Positions 45,026-52,480 of a DNA stretch of 64,000 nt are shown piece after piece (the stretch's first letter is position 1; each line of letters begins with the position of its first letter). The notes beneath the pieces are model-generated. The model saw only the letters and a list, made by a program, of their open reading frames with translations, did no database searches and was not told the DNA's origin. Both the position numbers and the translations under genes were made by a program. The DNA is from Lachnospiraceae bacterium (GTDB taxonomy: Bacteria > Bacillota > Clostridia > Lachnospirales > Lachnospiraceae), in contig JAGBBP010000014.1 of assembly GCA_017938405.1 (NCBI GenBank), positions 143,034 to 207,033 on the forward strand, read 5' to 3'.

Positions 45026-45044
45026 GGCTGCCCAAAGGGCAGCC
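45026..45044 (-). terminator. Intrinsic terminator after plsY
   Basis: Perfect 8-bp stem GGCTGCCC/GGGCAGCC with a 3-nt loop, followed on the minus strand by eight T (plus-strand A-run 45018-45025). It ends 9 nt below the plsY stop codon and also forms the right end of the inverted-repeat element. Confidence 0.9.
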
Positions 45045-45053
45045 ACCACATTC

Positions 45054-45701
45054 TTATTCATTCTCCGTTGCACCGTTTGCTTTGATCCGGGCAATCTCTT
45101 TATCCTTATTCCACAAATAACTGAAATGTACCTCCGTTCCGTTTTTAATACGCTTTAAGTTGTCCATATGCTTAAAAAACATAACCACTGCCGCCACCAT
45201 AAAGATACATGCAGCCAGTACATCCTGCTTCATCACGCCGTAAATCACCGCATATGCCACAGACGCAGACATCGGAACCACACAAAGGTAATTTACAATT
45301 AAAACTACCACAAGCTCAATAGAAAGCATAAGAAGAAACAGTCGTACATCCGTCATTAATATCACACCACCGAGACATGCCAAACCTTTTCCGCCTTTAA
45401 ACTTCATATAGAACGGAAAGATATGGCCTAAAATGCAAGACGCTCCGGTAACCGGAAATGCATAAGAAAAATTCGGAAACAGCTTTCCGGTGATCCAGAT
45501 TGCAAGACACGCTTTGGCAATATCAAGGATGGCACAAAATGCCCCTATCTTCTTTCCTTTTAAAATTATAACATTAGATGCTCCGGCATTTCCGGATCCT
45601 CGCTTTCGAATATCAAACCCACTCAGCATCCCGATAATATAAGACGGACTAAACGCCCCGATCAAATAGCCGATAAGTAAACAAAATAAAAATTCCACCA
45701 T
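45054..45701 (-). CDS. plsY: Glycerol-3-phosphate acyltransferase PlsY
   Basis: Integral membrane acyltransferase of 215 residues that transfers an acyl group from acyl-phosphate to glycerol-3-phosphate, the first step of phospholipid synthesis. Three conserved loops are visible: GSGNAGASNVI (motif 1), GHIFPFYMKFKGGKGLAC (motif 2, phosphate-binding), and HMDNLKRIKNGTE at the end. About five membrane helices. GGGGG precedes ATG 45701. It is a single-gene unit between a HAD phosphatase and the terminator/inverted-repeat element. Confidence 0.92.
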   Translation of the reverse strand: MVEFLFCLLIGYLIGAFSPSYIIGMLSGFDIRKRGSGNAGASNVIILKGKKIGAFCAILDIAKACLAIWITGKLFPNFSYAFPVTGASCILGHIFPFYMKFKGGKGLACLGGVILMTDVRLFLLMLSIELVVVLIVNYLCVVPMSASVAYAVIYGVMKQDVLAACIFMVAAVVMFFKHMDNLKRIKNGTEVHFSYLWNKDKEIARIKANGATENE

Positions 45702-45814
45702 ATAAAAACCCCCTTGAATCGTATCCTAACATACGACGCAAACTCCTTTGTATTTCATTTCACATTTTCAAGTATTATACTACCACATTTTCCTACATTC
45801 TTGCAAGTACCACA

Positions 45815-46522
45815 TTATAACAGTTCCAAAAACTTCTGTAACTCTGCAAATCCCCCTTGCGGGTAACCGGAAATATCCTCTGCGTTTTTATTCAACAGAC
45901 AGTCCGTCAGCAAAAACACTTTCATTCCGCATTTTGCCGCCACCATATCCTCGGACACATCATTTCCTACCATCAAACACTCTTCCGGTTCTACGCCGAG
46001 ACGTTTTGCAATCTCCAGATAGTACGCCGGATTCGGCTTGCTGACGCCGATATTCTCATAGGTGGTGCAAAGAGCAAAGTCCTCTCTGTTAAGTCCGGCC
46101 CATTCCATTCTCTGTCTGGTGGCAACCATCGGAAAAATCGGGTTCGTAGCAAGGGCTGTCTTCATTCCCAACCTCTTTACCAACTCCACCGTTTCCTTTG
46201 CCATCGGATCAAAGCCACAGGTTTGTTTTGCCTTTACAAACTCTTCTCTGTAAAAATCGTCAAACAACACCTTGTCCTGCAATACATCCACACCGTAAAT
46301 CTCCGCAAACACTTCCCAGAACTTCGTCTCATTCATGACCAATCCGTCGTTCATTACCATCGCCTTGGTGCCGGTCCAAATATTCTTCACCAATTCGTCC
46401 GGATTATATCCGTCCTTTGCCAGCCGCTTTGCCAGATTCCCGAAATACATCTGCAAAAAACCGTCATAGTCCATCGGTAGCAACGTGCCGTCAAGGTCAA
46501 ATAATACTGCTTTGGTACTCAT
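45815..46522 (-). CDS. HAD-family hydrolase
   Basis: A 235-residue phosphatase-like protein: motif I FDLDGTLLPMD near residue 8, motif II-like ALATNPIFP, and motif III/IV GVSKPNPAYYLEIAKRLGVEPEECLMVGNDVSEDM. Layout (helical cap inserted after motif I, C1-type) is that of phosphoglycolate-phosphatase-like HAD enzymes acting on small phosphates. It is distinct from the HAD gene at the window's left edge. ATG 46522 has a weak GGCGGAAG site. Substrate unknown. Confidence 0.88.
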   Translation of the reverse strand: MSTKAVLFDLDGTLLPMDYDGFLQMYFGNLAKRLAKDGYNPDELVKNIWTGTKAMVMNDGLVMNETKFWEVFAEIYGVDVLQDKVLFDDFYREEFVKAKQTCGFDPMAKETVELVKRLGMKTALATNPIFPMVATRQRMEWAGLNREDFALCTTYENIGVSKPNPAYYLEIAKRLGVEPEECLMVGNDVSEDMVAAKCGMKVFLLTDCLLNKNAEDISGYPQGGFAELQKFLELL

Positions 46523-46657
46523 TCTTCCGCCCTCTCATCCTCTATTACTTGTTTTATCTTTCATAGAAACAAAACTTATGTTACACATTATAGCATTCTC
46601 AGCCGAATATCGTCAATGCATCATACAGACTATTCTTTCCAATCCTGCATACAAAAA

Positions 46658-46679
46658 AGGCTGTCGCCTCTGCGACAGC
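46658..46679 (-). terminator. Intrinsic terminator after the DUF6033-like gene
   Basis: Perfect 9-bp stem GGCTGTCGC/GCGACAGCC with the loop CTCT, followed by TTTTTT on the minus strand. Confidence 0.92.
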
Positions 46680-46694
46680 CCCTACTGTTTCTGC

Positions 46695-47576
46695 TTACAA
46701 TGTCATATCAAAATGCGGTCTTTCCTGCTTTGCCTCTTCCTTTGCTGCCGCATCATTTTCCTCCCTATTGTCGGTGCGCTGGGCAATCAGTTCCTTAAGC
46801 TTTGCGGTCAATTCTTCGATAGTACTTGCAGTCACCTTATTCGGGAATACTACTTTGTCCGCATCCTTCTCGGCACCCGGTATTGCCTCTGACTTATCCG
46901 CTTTCTCATCCTTCTTTTTCTCTGCCTTTTCAGCCTTTTCCTTCTTATCGGCACGAATCTCCTTCTGCTGATTTCGAAGATCCTCCTGCATCAGAACGGT
47001 CTGTTTGGTCAGCTCCGCAAAGTAAGTCACTACACCGTCCTTATCCACAGTGATACCCATACGCTTAATCTGGTCCGCATCCTCACCCAGTTCTTCCTTT
47101 ACCTGATCGAACTTTTCATCCGCAGTATCGATAATGCCGACGTACTTTTCCTTTACCTCCTCATCCGCTGCCATCTCCTCCAAAGTCTTCGGGTCAATGA
47201 CACAGCTGTATTTCTTGGTGGACTGATTGTGATAGTACTGCGCCTCCTCATCGGTAGAAAACTCTGCCACAAAGAAATCGATATCACCGTACTTCTCCTT
47301 TAACTCAGCTAAAAGATTCTTCGCCGCTTCGCTAAGCTCCACTTCATCCTCTACCTTTTTCTTCTCTTCCAAATGCAACCCACCGGTATTCTTCTGGTAA
47401 GCCTTCAGCTCATCCTTATCCATCTTCTTTGCCTTATCGGACATCTCATACATTGCGGCACTTTCATTGCCCGGACGCTTTGCTTTACCCATAGCACGAC
47501 GTTCCTCGCGATTGCCACCGTTTAAAATCTCATTGACGTTTTTCGGAAACCCTCCGAATCTGTGAATTCCGTTCAT
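46695..47576 (-). CDS. DUF6033-like protein
   Basis: A 293-residue, highly charged, soluble protein with no membrane helix. The central part, AAKNLLAELKEKYGDIDFFVAEFSTDEEAQYYHNQSTKKYSCVIDP in outline, together with a basic Lys/Glu-rich stretch near 210-240, resembles DUF6033 proteins of Lachnospiraceae; no activity is known. The N-terminus starts MNGIHRFGGFPKN. AAGGAGG precedes ATG 47576 by 7 nt. A single-gene unit ended by the terminator at 46658-46679. Family naming is from memory, so moderate. Confidence 0.65.
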   Translation of the reverse strand: MNGIHRFGGFPKNVNEILNGGNREERRAMGKAKRPGNESAAMYEMSDKAKKMDKDELKAYQKNTGGLHLEEKKKVEDEVELSEAAKNLLAELKEKYGDIDFFVAEFSTDEEAQYYHNQSTKKYSCVIDPKTLEEMAADEEVKEKYVGIIDTADEKFDQVKEELGEDADQIKRMGITVDKDGVVTYFAELTKQTVLMQEDLRNQQKEIRADKKEKAEKAEKKKDEKADKSEAIPGAEKDADKVVFPNKVTASTIEELTAKLKELIAQRTDNREENDAAAKEEAKQERPHFDMTL

Positions 47577-47678
47577 AAAAAGACCTCCTTATCTTCTTAA
47601 CCAAATCCTTTTGTTTTGTGGTTTGTCATACACTCCGGCACGACATAAGTATCCTTGTTATTTATATCGACACAAAAA

Positions 47679-47702
47679 GGCGGAACCATTAGAGGCGCCG
47701 CC
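47679..47702 (-). terminator. Intrinsic terminator after ybaK
   Basis: 5-bp stem GGCGG/CCGCC, extendable by internal GC pairs (GCGCC), followed by TTTTTG on the minus strand; it ends about 20 nt below the ybaK stop codon. The rest of the 47577-47678 gap holds nothing I can support. Confidence 0.65.
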
Positions 47703-47722
47703 AAATTTTTAGTACATCTTTC

Positions 47723-48208
47723 CTATTTTACGATTACGTCCGCCACCTTCGCCTTACTTGCCTTTAAATAATCCGCAACGGAAAGCTTTAACTGCAGTCC
47801 CGGCTTTCCTCCACTAACATGGAGATGCGGCAGCCCTTCCACTGATGCATCAATGACTGTCGGGAACGCCTTTTTCATGCCGATGGCGGTACAGCCGCCC
47901 CGGATATAGCCTGTCACCGGGGTCAGTTCCTTCAGAGGTAACAACTCCAACGCTTTTTCATTCACTGCTCTGGCCGCTGCCTTTAAATCAAGCTCTGCCT
48001 CAATGGGAATCACAAACACATAGTAGGCTTTACTCTTTGCCACCGTCACCAGGGTCTTATACACCAGCTTGTGGTCCAGTCCCAGTGTATCCGCCGTGGT
48101 CACACCGTCCACAAACTCGTCGCACTCGTAGGACTGCATCTCATAAGAAATCTTAAGCGAATCCAAAATCCGCATTGCATTTGTTTTTACTGTTTTTTCC
48201 TTTGCCAT
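47723..48208 (-). CDS. ybaK: Cys-tRNA(Pro)/Cys-tRNA(Cys) deacylase YbaK
   Basis: Trans-editing enzyme of 161 residues that clears Cys wrongly attached to tRNA(Pro). It has the YbaK/ProX fold: SYEMQSYECDEF, VYKTLVTV, KAYYVFVIPIEAELDLKAAARAVNEK (with the catalytic Lys region), and GYIRGGCTAIGMKKAFPTVIDAS. The GGCTAIGMKK motif is that of the YbaK/EbsC subgroup. Length is normal. Genes of this family occur singly, as here. Confidence 0.92.
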   Translation of the reverse strand: MAKEKTVKTNAMRILDSLKISYEMQSYECDEFVDGVTTADTLGLDHKLVYKTLVTVAKSKAYYVFVIPIEAELDLKAAARAVNEKALELLPLKELTPVTGYIRGGCTAIGMKKAFPTVIDASVEGLPHLHVSGGKPGLQLKLSVADYLKASKAKVADVIVK

Positions 48209-48245
48209 AACACGTTACTCTTTCCTTTATTTTAATTATGTATTA

Positions 48246-48416
48246 TTACGCAATCTCATACTCAAACATCTCGTATTTCAGTTTCGTTCCCACATTGATT
48301 CCCTCCGGAAGCAACGCACGAGCCACCAGCTTTACATCATCCGTGTCAATATCCGTACGCTTTAAGTTGGCGTAATCGCCGTCAATGCTGTCCACTACAT
48401 AATAATAAGTTTCCAT
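48246..48416 (-). CDS. Small DUF3006-like protein
   Basis: A 56-residue open frame, too short for many gene callers, reading METYYYVVDSIDGDYANLKR and ending FEYEIA. The pattern VVDSIDGDYANL and the later ALLPEGINVGTKL resemble DUF3006, a small beta-stranded family of unknown role. The strongest evidence is that pattern and codon-like third-position use. AGGGAG lies upstream but 11 nt from the ATG, longer than usual. It is between ybaK and the SHOCT-domain gene in the same direction. Confidence 0.68.
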   Translation of the reverse strand: METYYYVVDSIDGDYANLKRTDIDTDDVKLVARALLPEGINVGTKLKYEMFEYEIA

Positions 48417-48461
48417 TGTATTCTAATCTCCCTTTTCACCTTAAACTGCTTGCTTCGTTCT

Positions 48462-48857
48462 TTAAAATTTATCCAACAGTTCCTTCCGCTTCGTTTCAAA
48501 CTCCGATGCAGTAATCAATCTCTGCTCATATAAAGAATTCAGCTTCTTTAACTTCACTTCGATATCCTCACCGGACGACTCCGACTTTTGACTGTCTCCT
48601 GTCGTCCCCCAATCCCACTCCGCCGTATCCTCCGACTCATCAATAATAATCTCGTGGCTCGTAACCCCTTCCTCGGAAAACCCATTCTTAAAATTTATAA
48701 CGGTAATCACCACCGCAACTCCGGTCCACAAAATACCGAAAGGTCCTAAAACCGGTATTACTACCACACAACCAATAATACAAAAGATAATTCCTACAAT
48801 AAATCCGAGCTTTGACTGGGTCTTTCCCGGCTTTACTTTAATTCTTTTCTGTGACAT
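48462..48857 (-). CDS. Small membrane protein with SHOCT domain
   Basis: A 131-residue protein: basic N-terminus, two adjacent membrane helices (LGFIVGIIFCIIGCVVVIP and GILWTGVAVVITVINF), an acidic linker, and a C-terminal SHOCT motif, VKLKKLNSLYEQRLITASEFETKRKELLDKF in outline, an oligomerisation helix pair at protein ends. Function unknown. GGAGGAG precedes ATG 48857. It lies 12 nt downstream of the phosphatase gene and 45 nt upstream of the small DUF3006-like gene. Confidence 0.85.
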   Translation of the reverse strand: MSQKRIKVKPGKTQSKLGFIVGIIFCIIGCVVVIPVLGPFGILWTGVAVVITVINFKNGFSEEGVTSHEIIIDESEDTAEWDWGTTGDSQKSESSGEDIEVKLKKLNSLYEQRLITASEFETKRKELLDKF

Positions 48858-48869
48858 AACTTCTCCTCC

Positions 48870-49469
48870 CTACTTTTTAAAGGATGCCATCCGCTCCGGA
48901 AAGGTCTTTTCCACATAAGCATGCTCTATCGTTCCCACACATTCCGTTCCCTCAAAATCCAACTCAATAATATACGGCATCCAGTCCACAATCCGCAGAA
49001 AATCGTCGCAATTAAACTTCGGATTGTAGAAATTTAAAATGGAGCTTAACGCCGTACCATGAGTGCCGATAACAATGTTCCTTCCTTCGTTCGCCGCTAA
49101 AATCTCTTTTAAAGTCGCCATATTCCTATCCTGCACCATACCGATGGACTCACCGCCCTCTTCATGGAAGGAAAAATCCGCCCAACGCATTTTCAGAAGA
49201 TTGTCCGAGGAGTTTCCTTCTTTTCCCTTCTCCCGCTCCCGAAGCCGCTCATCCGTAAGTATTTCCTTCTCAAAAAAGGCCGCTGCCTCTTCAATGGTGG
49301 CCATACTTCTGCGATACGGGCTACAATAAATCACGTCGATTTCTTTATCCTTTAATGTATCCAGTACAATCTTTCTATCTGCAAGTCCTTCTGCCGTCAG
49401 CGGTCTGGTGCGGTCATCCTCATGGGCATGCACCGGCTCCGCATGGCGGACAAAAAATACTTTGGTCAT
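48870..49469 (-). CDS. Histidine phosphatase family protein
   Basis: A 199-residue phosphoglycerate-mutase-like phosphatase. The catalytic histidine is in the motif VRHAEPVHAHEDD near residue 7 (RHG/RHA signature), with ARG motifs CSPYRRSMATIEEAA and the second His in VIGTHGTAL. The length suits a small-molecule phosphatase. ATG 49469 has AAGGGGAG upstream and a start in keeping with homologues. It heads a leftward set with the SHOCT protein. Substrate unknown. Confidence 0.9.
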   Translation of the reverse strand: MTKVFFVRHAEPVHAHEDDRTRPLTAEGLADRKIVLDTLKDKEIDVIYCSPYRRSMATIEEAAAFFEKEILTDERLREREKGKEGNSSDNLLKMRWADFSFHEEGGESIGMVQDRNMATLKEILAANEGRNIVIGTHGTALSSILNFYNPKFNCDDFLRIVDWMPYIIELDFEGTECVGTIEHAYVEKTFPERMASFKK

Positions 49470-49603
49470 CTTATTCTCCCCTTCCTTATGGCAGTTTCCT
49501 ATTCCTACTCTTCCGTCATTCATTCTAGCACTGCACTATTCGAAAGTCAATATTCCGCCTTTTTAAACATAGCAAGAGGGCCCTGACTTACCCCAATAAA
49601 AAA

Positions 49604-49625
49604 AGAGAGCACTATCATGCCCTCT
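49604..49625 (-). terminator. Intrinsic terminator after the zinc-ribbon kinase gene
   Basis: 8-bp stem AGAGGGCA/TGCTCTCT (one G-T pair) on the minus strand, followed by TTTTTTT, 19 nt below the stop at 49644. Confidence 0.88.
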
Positions 49626-49643
49626 TCTTCCATCCGTCTGATT

Positions 49644-50249
49644 CTAACAATTTCCCTTTACCCAATCAATCACATACTCCGCCACTTCTTCCACTGCCTT
49701 TCCGCTAATGTCAAAGGTTTCAAACACCGTATCTCCGTGCCGGTCATGGGTCTTAAAATACTCGTTATAGTCCACCGAACTCTGAATCCAGTTCTCGTCG
49801 TTAATTCCTCTGCCTTCCTTCATGCGCTTTCTGAGAAGCTCCTCCTCACAAGTAAGGGCAAGAACTTTGAGATCCGGGAAGAACCGTCTGCAATACTGAT
49901 GATGCAGCTTGTCCAAATTTCCCGCCATAGTCCAAAGAACCGGACGACCGCTCTGCATGATATTCATGGAAAGCTGTTCTATTAAATTTAACCGTTTCTC
50001 ATAATCTTCATTGGTTTCCGACTTCATATAGCCGCAAAAAATATCCGCGTCCAGCACCACAAAATCTACCTTCTTCTGCTGAATCATTTGCGCCGTGGTA
50101 GTCTTCCCTACACCACTGCAACCGGTGAGAATAAAAAGCGGCAAGGTCTCCTTATCCCATGTATGTCCGCACTTCGGGCACTTCACCGTAGCTCCGTCAA
50201 CAATCTTATCCCACTCATGATTTCCGCATTTCATACATATTCCAATCAT
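49644..50249 (-). CDS. P-loop kinase-like ATPase with N-terminal zinc ribbon
   Basis: A 201-residue protein of two parts. The first 30 residues hold Cys5/Cys8 and Cys24/Cys27 (CMKCGNHEW...KCPKCGHTW), a zinc ribbon. Then comes a small-kinase P-loop, TGCSGVGKTT (42-51), a second acidic motif VLDADIFCGY, and a lid-like ARG/Lys region KRMKEGRG, the layout of nucleoside/shikimate-type kinases. The substrate cannot be told. Its start overlaps the stop of the ParB-like gene by 4 nt (ATGA) with GGAGG 7 nt upstream, so the two are translated together. Confidence 0.8.
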   Translation of the reverse strand: MIGICMKCGNHEWDKIVDGATVKCPKCGHTWDKETLPLFILTGCSGVGKTTTAQMIQQKKVDFVVLDADIFCGYMKSETNEDYEKRLNLIEQLSMNIMQSGRPVLWTMAGNLDKLHHQYCRRFFPDLKVLALTCEEELLRKRMKEGRGINDENWIQSSVDYNEYFKTHDRHGDTVFETFDISGKAVEEVAEYVIDWVKGNC

Positions 50250-50695
50250 TTGTTATCCTCCAAAATCTTCTCAACTGTTTTTCTGTTTTCTTCTCCTGTG
50301 GTCCACACTGCCGCCCACACCTTGTCTGCGCCAAGTTGACGGTACATCTCCAAACGATGTCTTCCGTCGTCCACCTGAAACTTTCCATACACATATTCCA
50401 CGATAAGAGGCGGCGCATCCCACCCCTCTGCAAGACCTTCTTTCATACGATCAACTACATGAAAAAAATACTGAATGTCATTTTCCGCATGCAGATACTC
50501 CGGTGCTCCGGATTTTACATCCGAGAGAAGCGTAAGCGTTATCTCCCGAAGCCCGAAATAGTGCCGTTCCTCCAGTAAAAGTCCGTCTGCAAGAGCAAGA
50601 TTCTTTCCGTCTGCCCGCAAAAAATCCTGCATCCACTGATCTATTTTTCCTTCTTGGTCATATTGTTTTGCTATAGATAATGTTCCGTATACCAT
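50246..50695 (-). CDS. ParB/sulfiredoxin-fold-like protein
   Basis: A 149-residue protein. The C-terminal part, APPLIVEYVYGKFQVDDGRHRLEMYRQLGADKVWAAVW in outline, matches the ParB/sulfiredoxin (SRPBCC-independent) nucleotide-binding pattern in which DDGRHR at 109-114 stands for the GxHR/GERR phosphate-binding motif. That fold uses CTP or ATP in known members. It overlaps the zinc-ribbon kinase start by 4 nt. The related protein at 51722 shares AKxYxxxGxxxxW and the spacing around it, but lacks DDGRHR. Confidence 0.68.
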   Translation of the reverse strand: MVYGTLSIAKQYDQEGKIDQWMQDFLRADGKNLALADGLLLEERHYFGLREITLTLLSDVKSGAPEYLHAENDIQYFFHVVDRMKEGLAEGWDAPPLIVEYVYGKFQVDDGRHRLEMYRQLGADKVWAAVWTTGEENRKTVEKILEDNK

Positions 50696-50757
50696 GGTAT
50701 CAATTTCTCCTTGTTCGCCTACCCGTTATACCGACGGTTTATCTGCTCTCTCCTTCT

Positions 50758-51573
50758 CTATTGCACGCTACGTTGCCGTACCACTTCATACATCATAATA
50801 GATGCTGCGCAACTCACATTAAAAGACGACGCCGCACTCGTCTCCGCCATGGGTATCGTGCAAAGTTCGTCACACAATTCTTTGTAAGCGTAGCTCAGCC
50901 CCTTCGTTTCATTCCCAACAAAAAGCAATAGAGGTGATGTCAATTCCAACTCATAGACTGCTTTCTGCTGATGGGCTGTAGAACCAACCGTAAGAAATGT
51001 TCCGTATTCTTTTTTGAACCTTTCCACCATTCCGTACAACGTCTCCTGCTCCGCAATCCGCAGCACCGGCAGCGCGAAGAAAGAGCCCATGGATGCAGCC
51101 ACCACCTCCGGTTCATACAAATCCACCCCATGCCCGGTAAGAATCAAAGCATCCACATACAGGGCATCACAGGAACGTATCATCGTCCCCAGATTCCCTT
51201 TATTGGACGGTCGGTCAAATAACACCAGAAAGGGCTTGCTTGACAGCTTCATCTGTGTGGGCGTAATCTCTTTCATTGCCACAAGCGCCATCAGTTCGGA
51301 AGTATCTTCCTTACTGCTGAGTTCCTTCATAAGTTCCTGTGAAAACTGATAGTTCTCTTTCGTCTTTACAGACGTCAGCAACTCCTTGGCCCAATCGGAC
51401 AGCTTTCCTTCTCCATACAAAAAGGACCTTATCTGCCATCCGTTTTTCACCGCCTCATTTATGTTCCGAACACCTTCCACCACAAACTCTCCGTAGCGAT
51501 TTCTTTTGGTCCGGTTTGTCTTTAATACCTGAATATGTTGAAATATGTTATTTCTTACTGTAATCCTTGTCAT
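50758..51573 (-). CDS. SPOUT (TrmH/SpoU-type) RNA methyltransferase
   Basis: A 271-residue SAM-dependent RNA 2'-O-methyltransferase. The three SPOUT motifs are: motif 1 RPSNKGNLGTMIRSCDAL, motif 2 LLFVGNETKGLS and motif 3 IPMAETSAASSFNVSCAASIMMYE, which form the trefoil knot binding SAM. An N-terminal domain (about 1-100) is an RNA-binding lid. The N-asparagine/Arg pair in motif 1 fits 2'-O-methylation of rRNA or tRNA; the exact site is not known. The ribosome site before ATG 51573 is weak (CAGG). Confidence 0.9.
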   Translation of the reverse strand: MTRITVRNNIFQHIQVLKTNRTKRNRYGEFVVEGVRNINEAVKNGWQIRSFLYGEGKLSDWAKELLTSVKTKENYQFSQELMKELSSKEDTSELMALVAMKEITPTQMKLSSKPFLVLFDRPSNKGNLGTMIRSCDALYVDALILTGHGVDLYEPEVVAASMGSFFALPVLRIAEQETLYGMVERFKKEYGTFLTVGSTAHQQKAVYELELTSPLLLFVGNETKGLSYAYKELCDELCTIPMAETSAASSFNVSCAASIMMYEVVRQRSVQ

Positions 51574-51645
51574 CCTGTGATACCGCCCCTTACTGATTCC
51601 TTACGGCATACGCACCTTTTCAAAGCCTTCTCTGCCGTATAAAAT

Positions 51646-51681
51646 ATGACACAGAAAGCCTAACCGAACCTTCTGTGTCAT
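51646..51681 (-). terminator. Intrinsic terminator after the HTH/ParB-like fusion gene
   Basis: Perfect 11-bp stem ATGACACAGAA/TTCTGTGTCAT with a 14-nt loop, then ATTTTATA on the minus strand. It ends the transcript of the gene at 51722. Confidence 0.85.
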
Positions 51682-51721
51682 ACCATTCTATCACACAATG
51701 ACCTCCCGTTTTATCCCGACT

Positions 51722-52462
51722 TTACTTTAAAACAAACTCGGTATACGGTGCATACTTCTTTACAAAATCATCGTAATCGCTTTTCTTTGTGGTCCACATA
51801 ATGACCGGGAAATAGGTAACTCCCTCCCGTACCAATGCCTCAAACAACGGATTATTACAGTTAATCTCAAACACTCCGTCCGCATACCCCACAATCACCG
51901 GCGGTAGGATTTGATTTGCCCTAATTTTTTCCCTCCAAGCATTTACCTTGTCTTCAAACACCACCGGATGCACCTGCCACTTGATTCCCTCCTCCGGTCC
52001 GCTGCTGCGTACAAACATGTTAAGCGGCATGGCAAGAGGGCCTAAGTAATACCGGTCTTCCAGATACAAACCGTCCGAAAACGCTTTGTTCTTTCGCTCA
52101 AATAAAAGATAGGTATGAATCCACTCTTCCAGAAGCCCATTATCGTTATATTCCTTGGCGGATTGTACTCCCGGTGCAAACCGAAGTTCATCCCGACCTT
52201 GTTTCTCGTACACAATCTTTTTCACGGTCTCTCTGGAAAGAGCATATTCCTTTGCCAGCTCCTCCACCGACACACCGTACAAATACTTATTCTGTAGCAT
52301 CCGGTTCCGTTTTCTGTAATACTGCTTCTGTCCGGAGACCTCGCCCCAAGTCTTTTCCTTTTCTTCCGCCAGAGGTACATATAGGAGGTTACCACCGGCA
52401 TACTTCTGGATTTCTTTAAAAAGCTCCGGTGGAAGGACTTCTTTAGCATTTAAGTAATTCAT
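51722..52462 (-). CDS. CD3324-like HTH protein fused to a degenerate ParB-like domain
   Basis: A 246-residue protein. Residues 1-90, MNYLNAKEVLPPELFKEIQK through VEELAKEYALSRETVKKIVYE, look like the CD3324/Mor-like transcription activator family with a helix-turn-helix. Residues 98-225 align by eye to the neighbour at 50246: SAKEYNDNGLLEEW, NKAFSDGLYLEDRYYLG and PPVIVGYADGVFEI followed by PVIMWTT. The phosphate-binding DDGRHR of the neighbour is replaced by INCNNP, so catalysis or nucleotide binding may be lost. GAGG precedes ATG 52462. Likely a regulator that has captured a ligand-binding or dimerisation domain. Confidence 0.72.
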   Translation of the reverse strand: MNYLNAKEVLPPELFKEIQKYAGGNLLYVPLAEEKEKTWGEVSGQKQYYRKRNRMLQNKYLYGVSVEELAKEYALSRETVKKIVYEKQGRDELRFAPGVQSAKEYNDNGLLEEWIHTYLLFERKNKAFSDGLYLEDRYYLGPLAMPLNMFVRSSGPEEGIKWQVHPVVFEDKVNAWREKIRANQILPPVIVGYADGVFEINCNNPLFEALVREGVTYFPVIMWTTKKSDYDDFVKKYAPYTEFVLK

Positions 52463-52480
52463 CTGTTGTATTCACCTCTT

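Larger units (their letters stand above)
44672..45044. repeat. 373-bp element: very long imperfect inverted repeat with terminator-like ends
   Basis: Almost the whole interval between the GntR/ABC locus 2 promoter and plsY reads as an imperfect palindrome. Arms are about 140 nt each (44672-44813 and 44906-45044) with a 92-nt centre. Exact or near matches include 44710-44726 with 44993-45009 (17 of 17), 44783-44808 with 44910-44935 (23 of 26), 44742-44750 with 44968-44976 (9 of 9) and 44752-44763 with 44954-44966 (one extra base). Each end is itself a GC-rich hairpin with CTGCCCTTTGG, followed inward by a T-rich run. The centre has two more hairpins. No protein-coding frame is convincing. It may be a foldback/MITE-like element or an inverted duplication. 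Confidence 0.82.

Noticed and set aside
44854..45051. Leftward open frame of 65 residues
   Set aside because: Begins in the plsY terminator hairpin; repeat arm, not gene.
44908..45120. Rightward open frame of 70 residues in the inverted-repeat element
   Set aside because: It is mostly the right arm and terminator read as codons, then antisense of plsY. No ribosome site of note.
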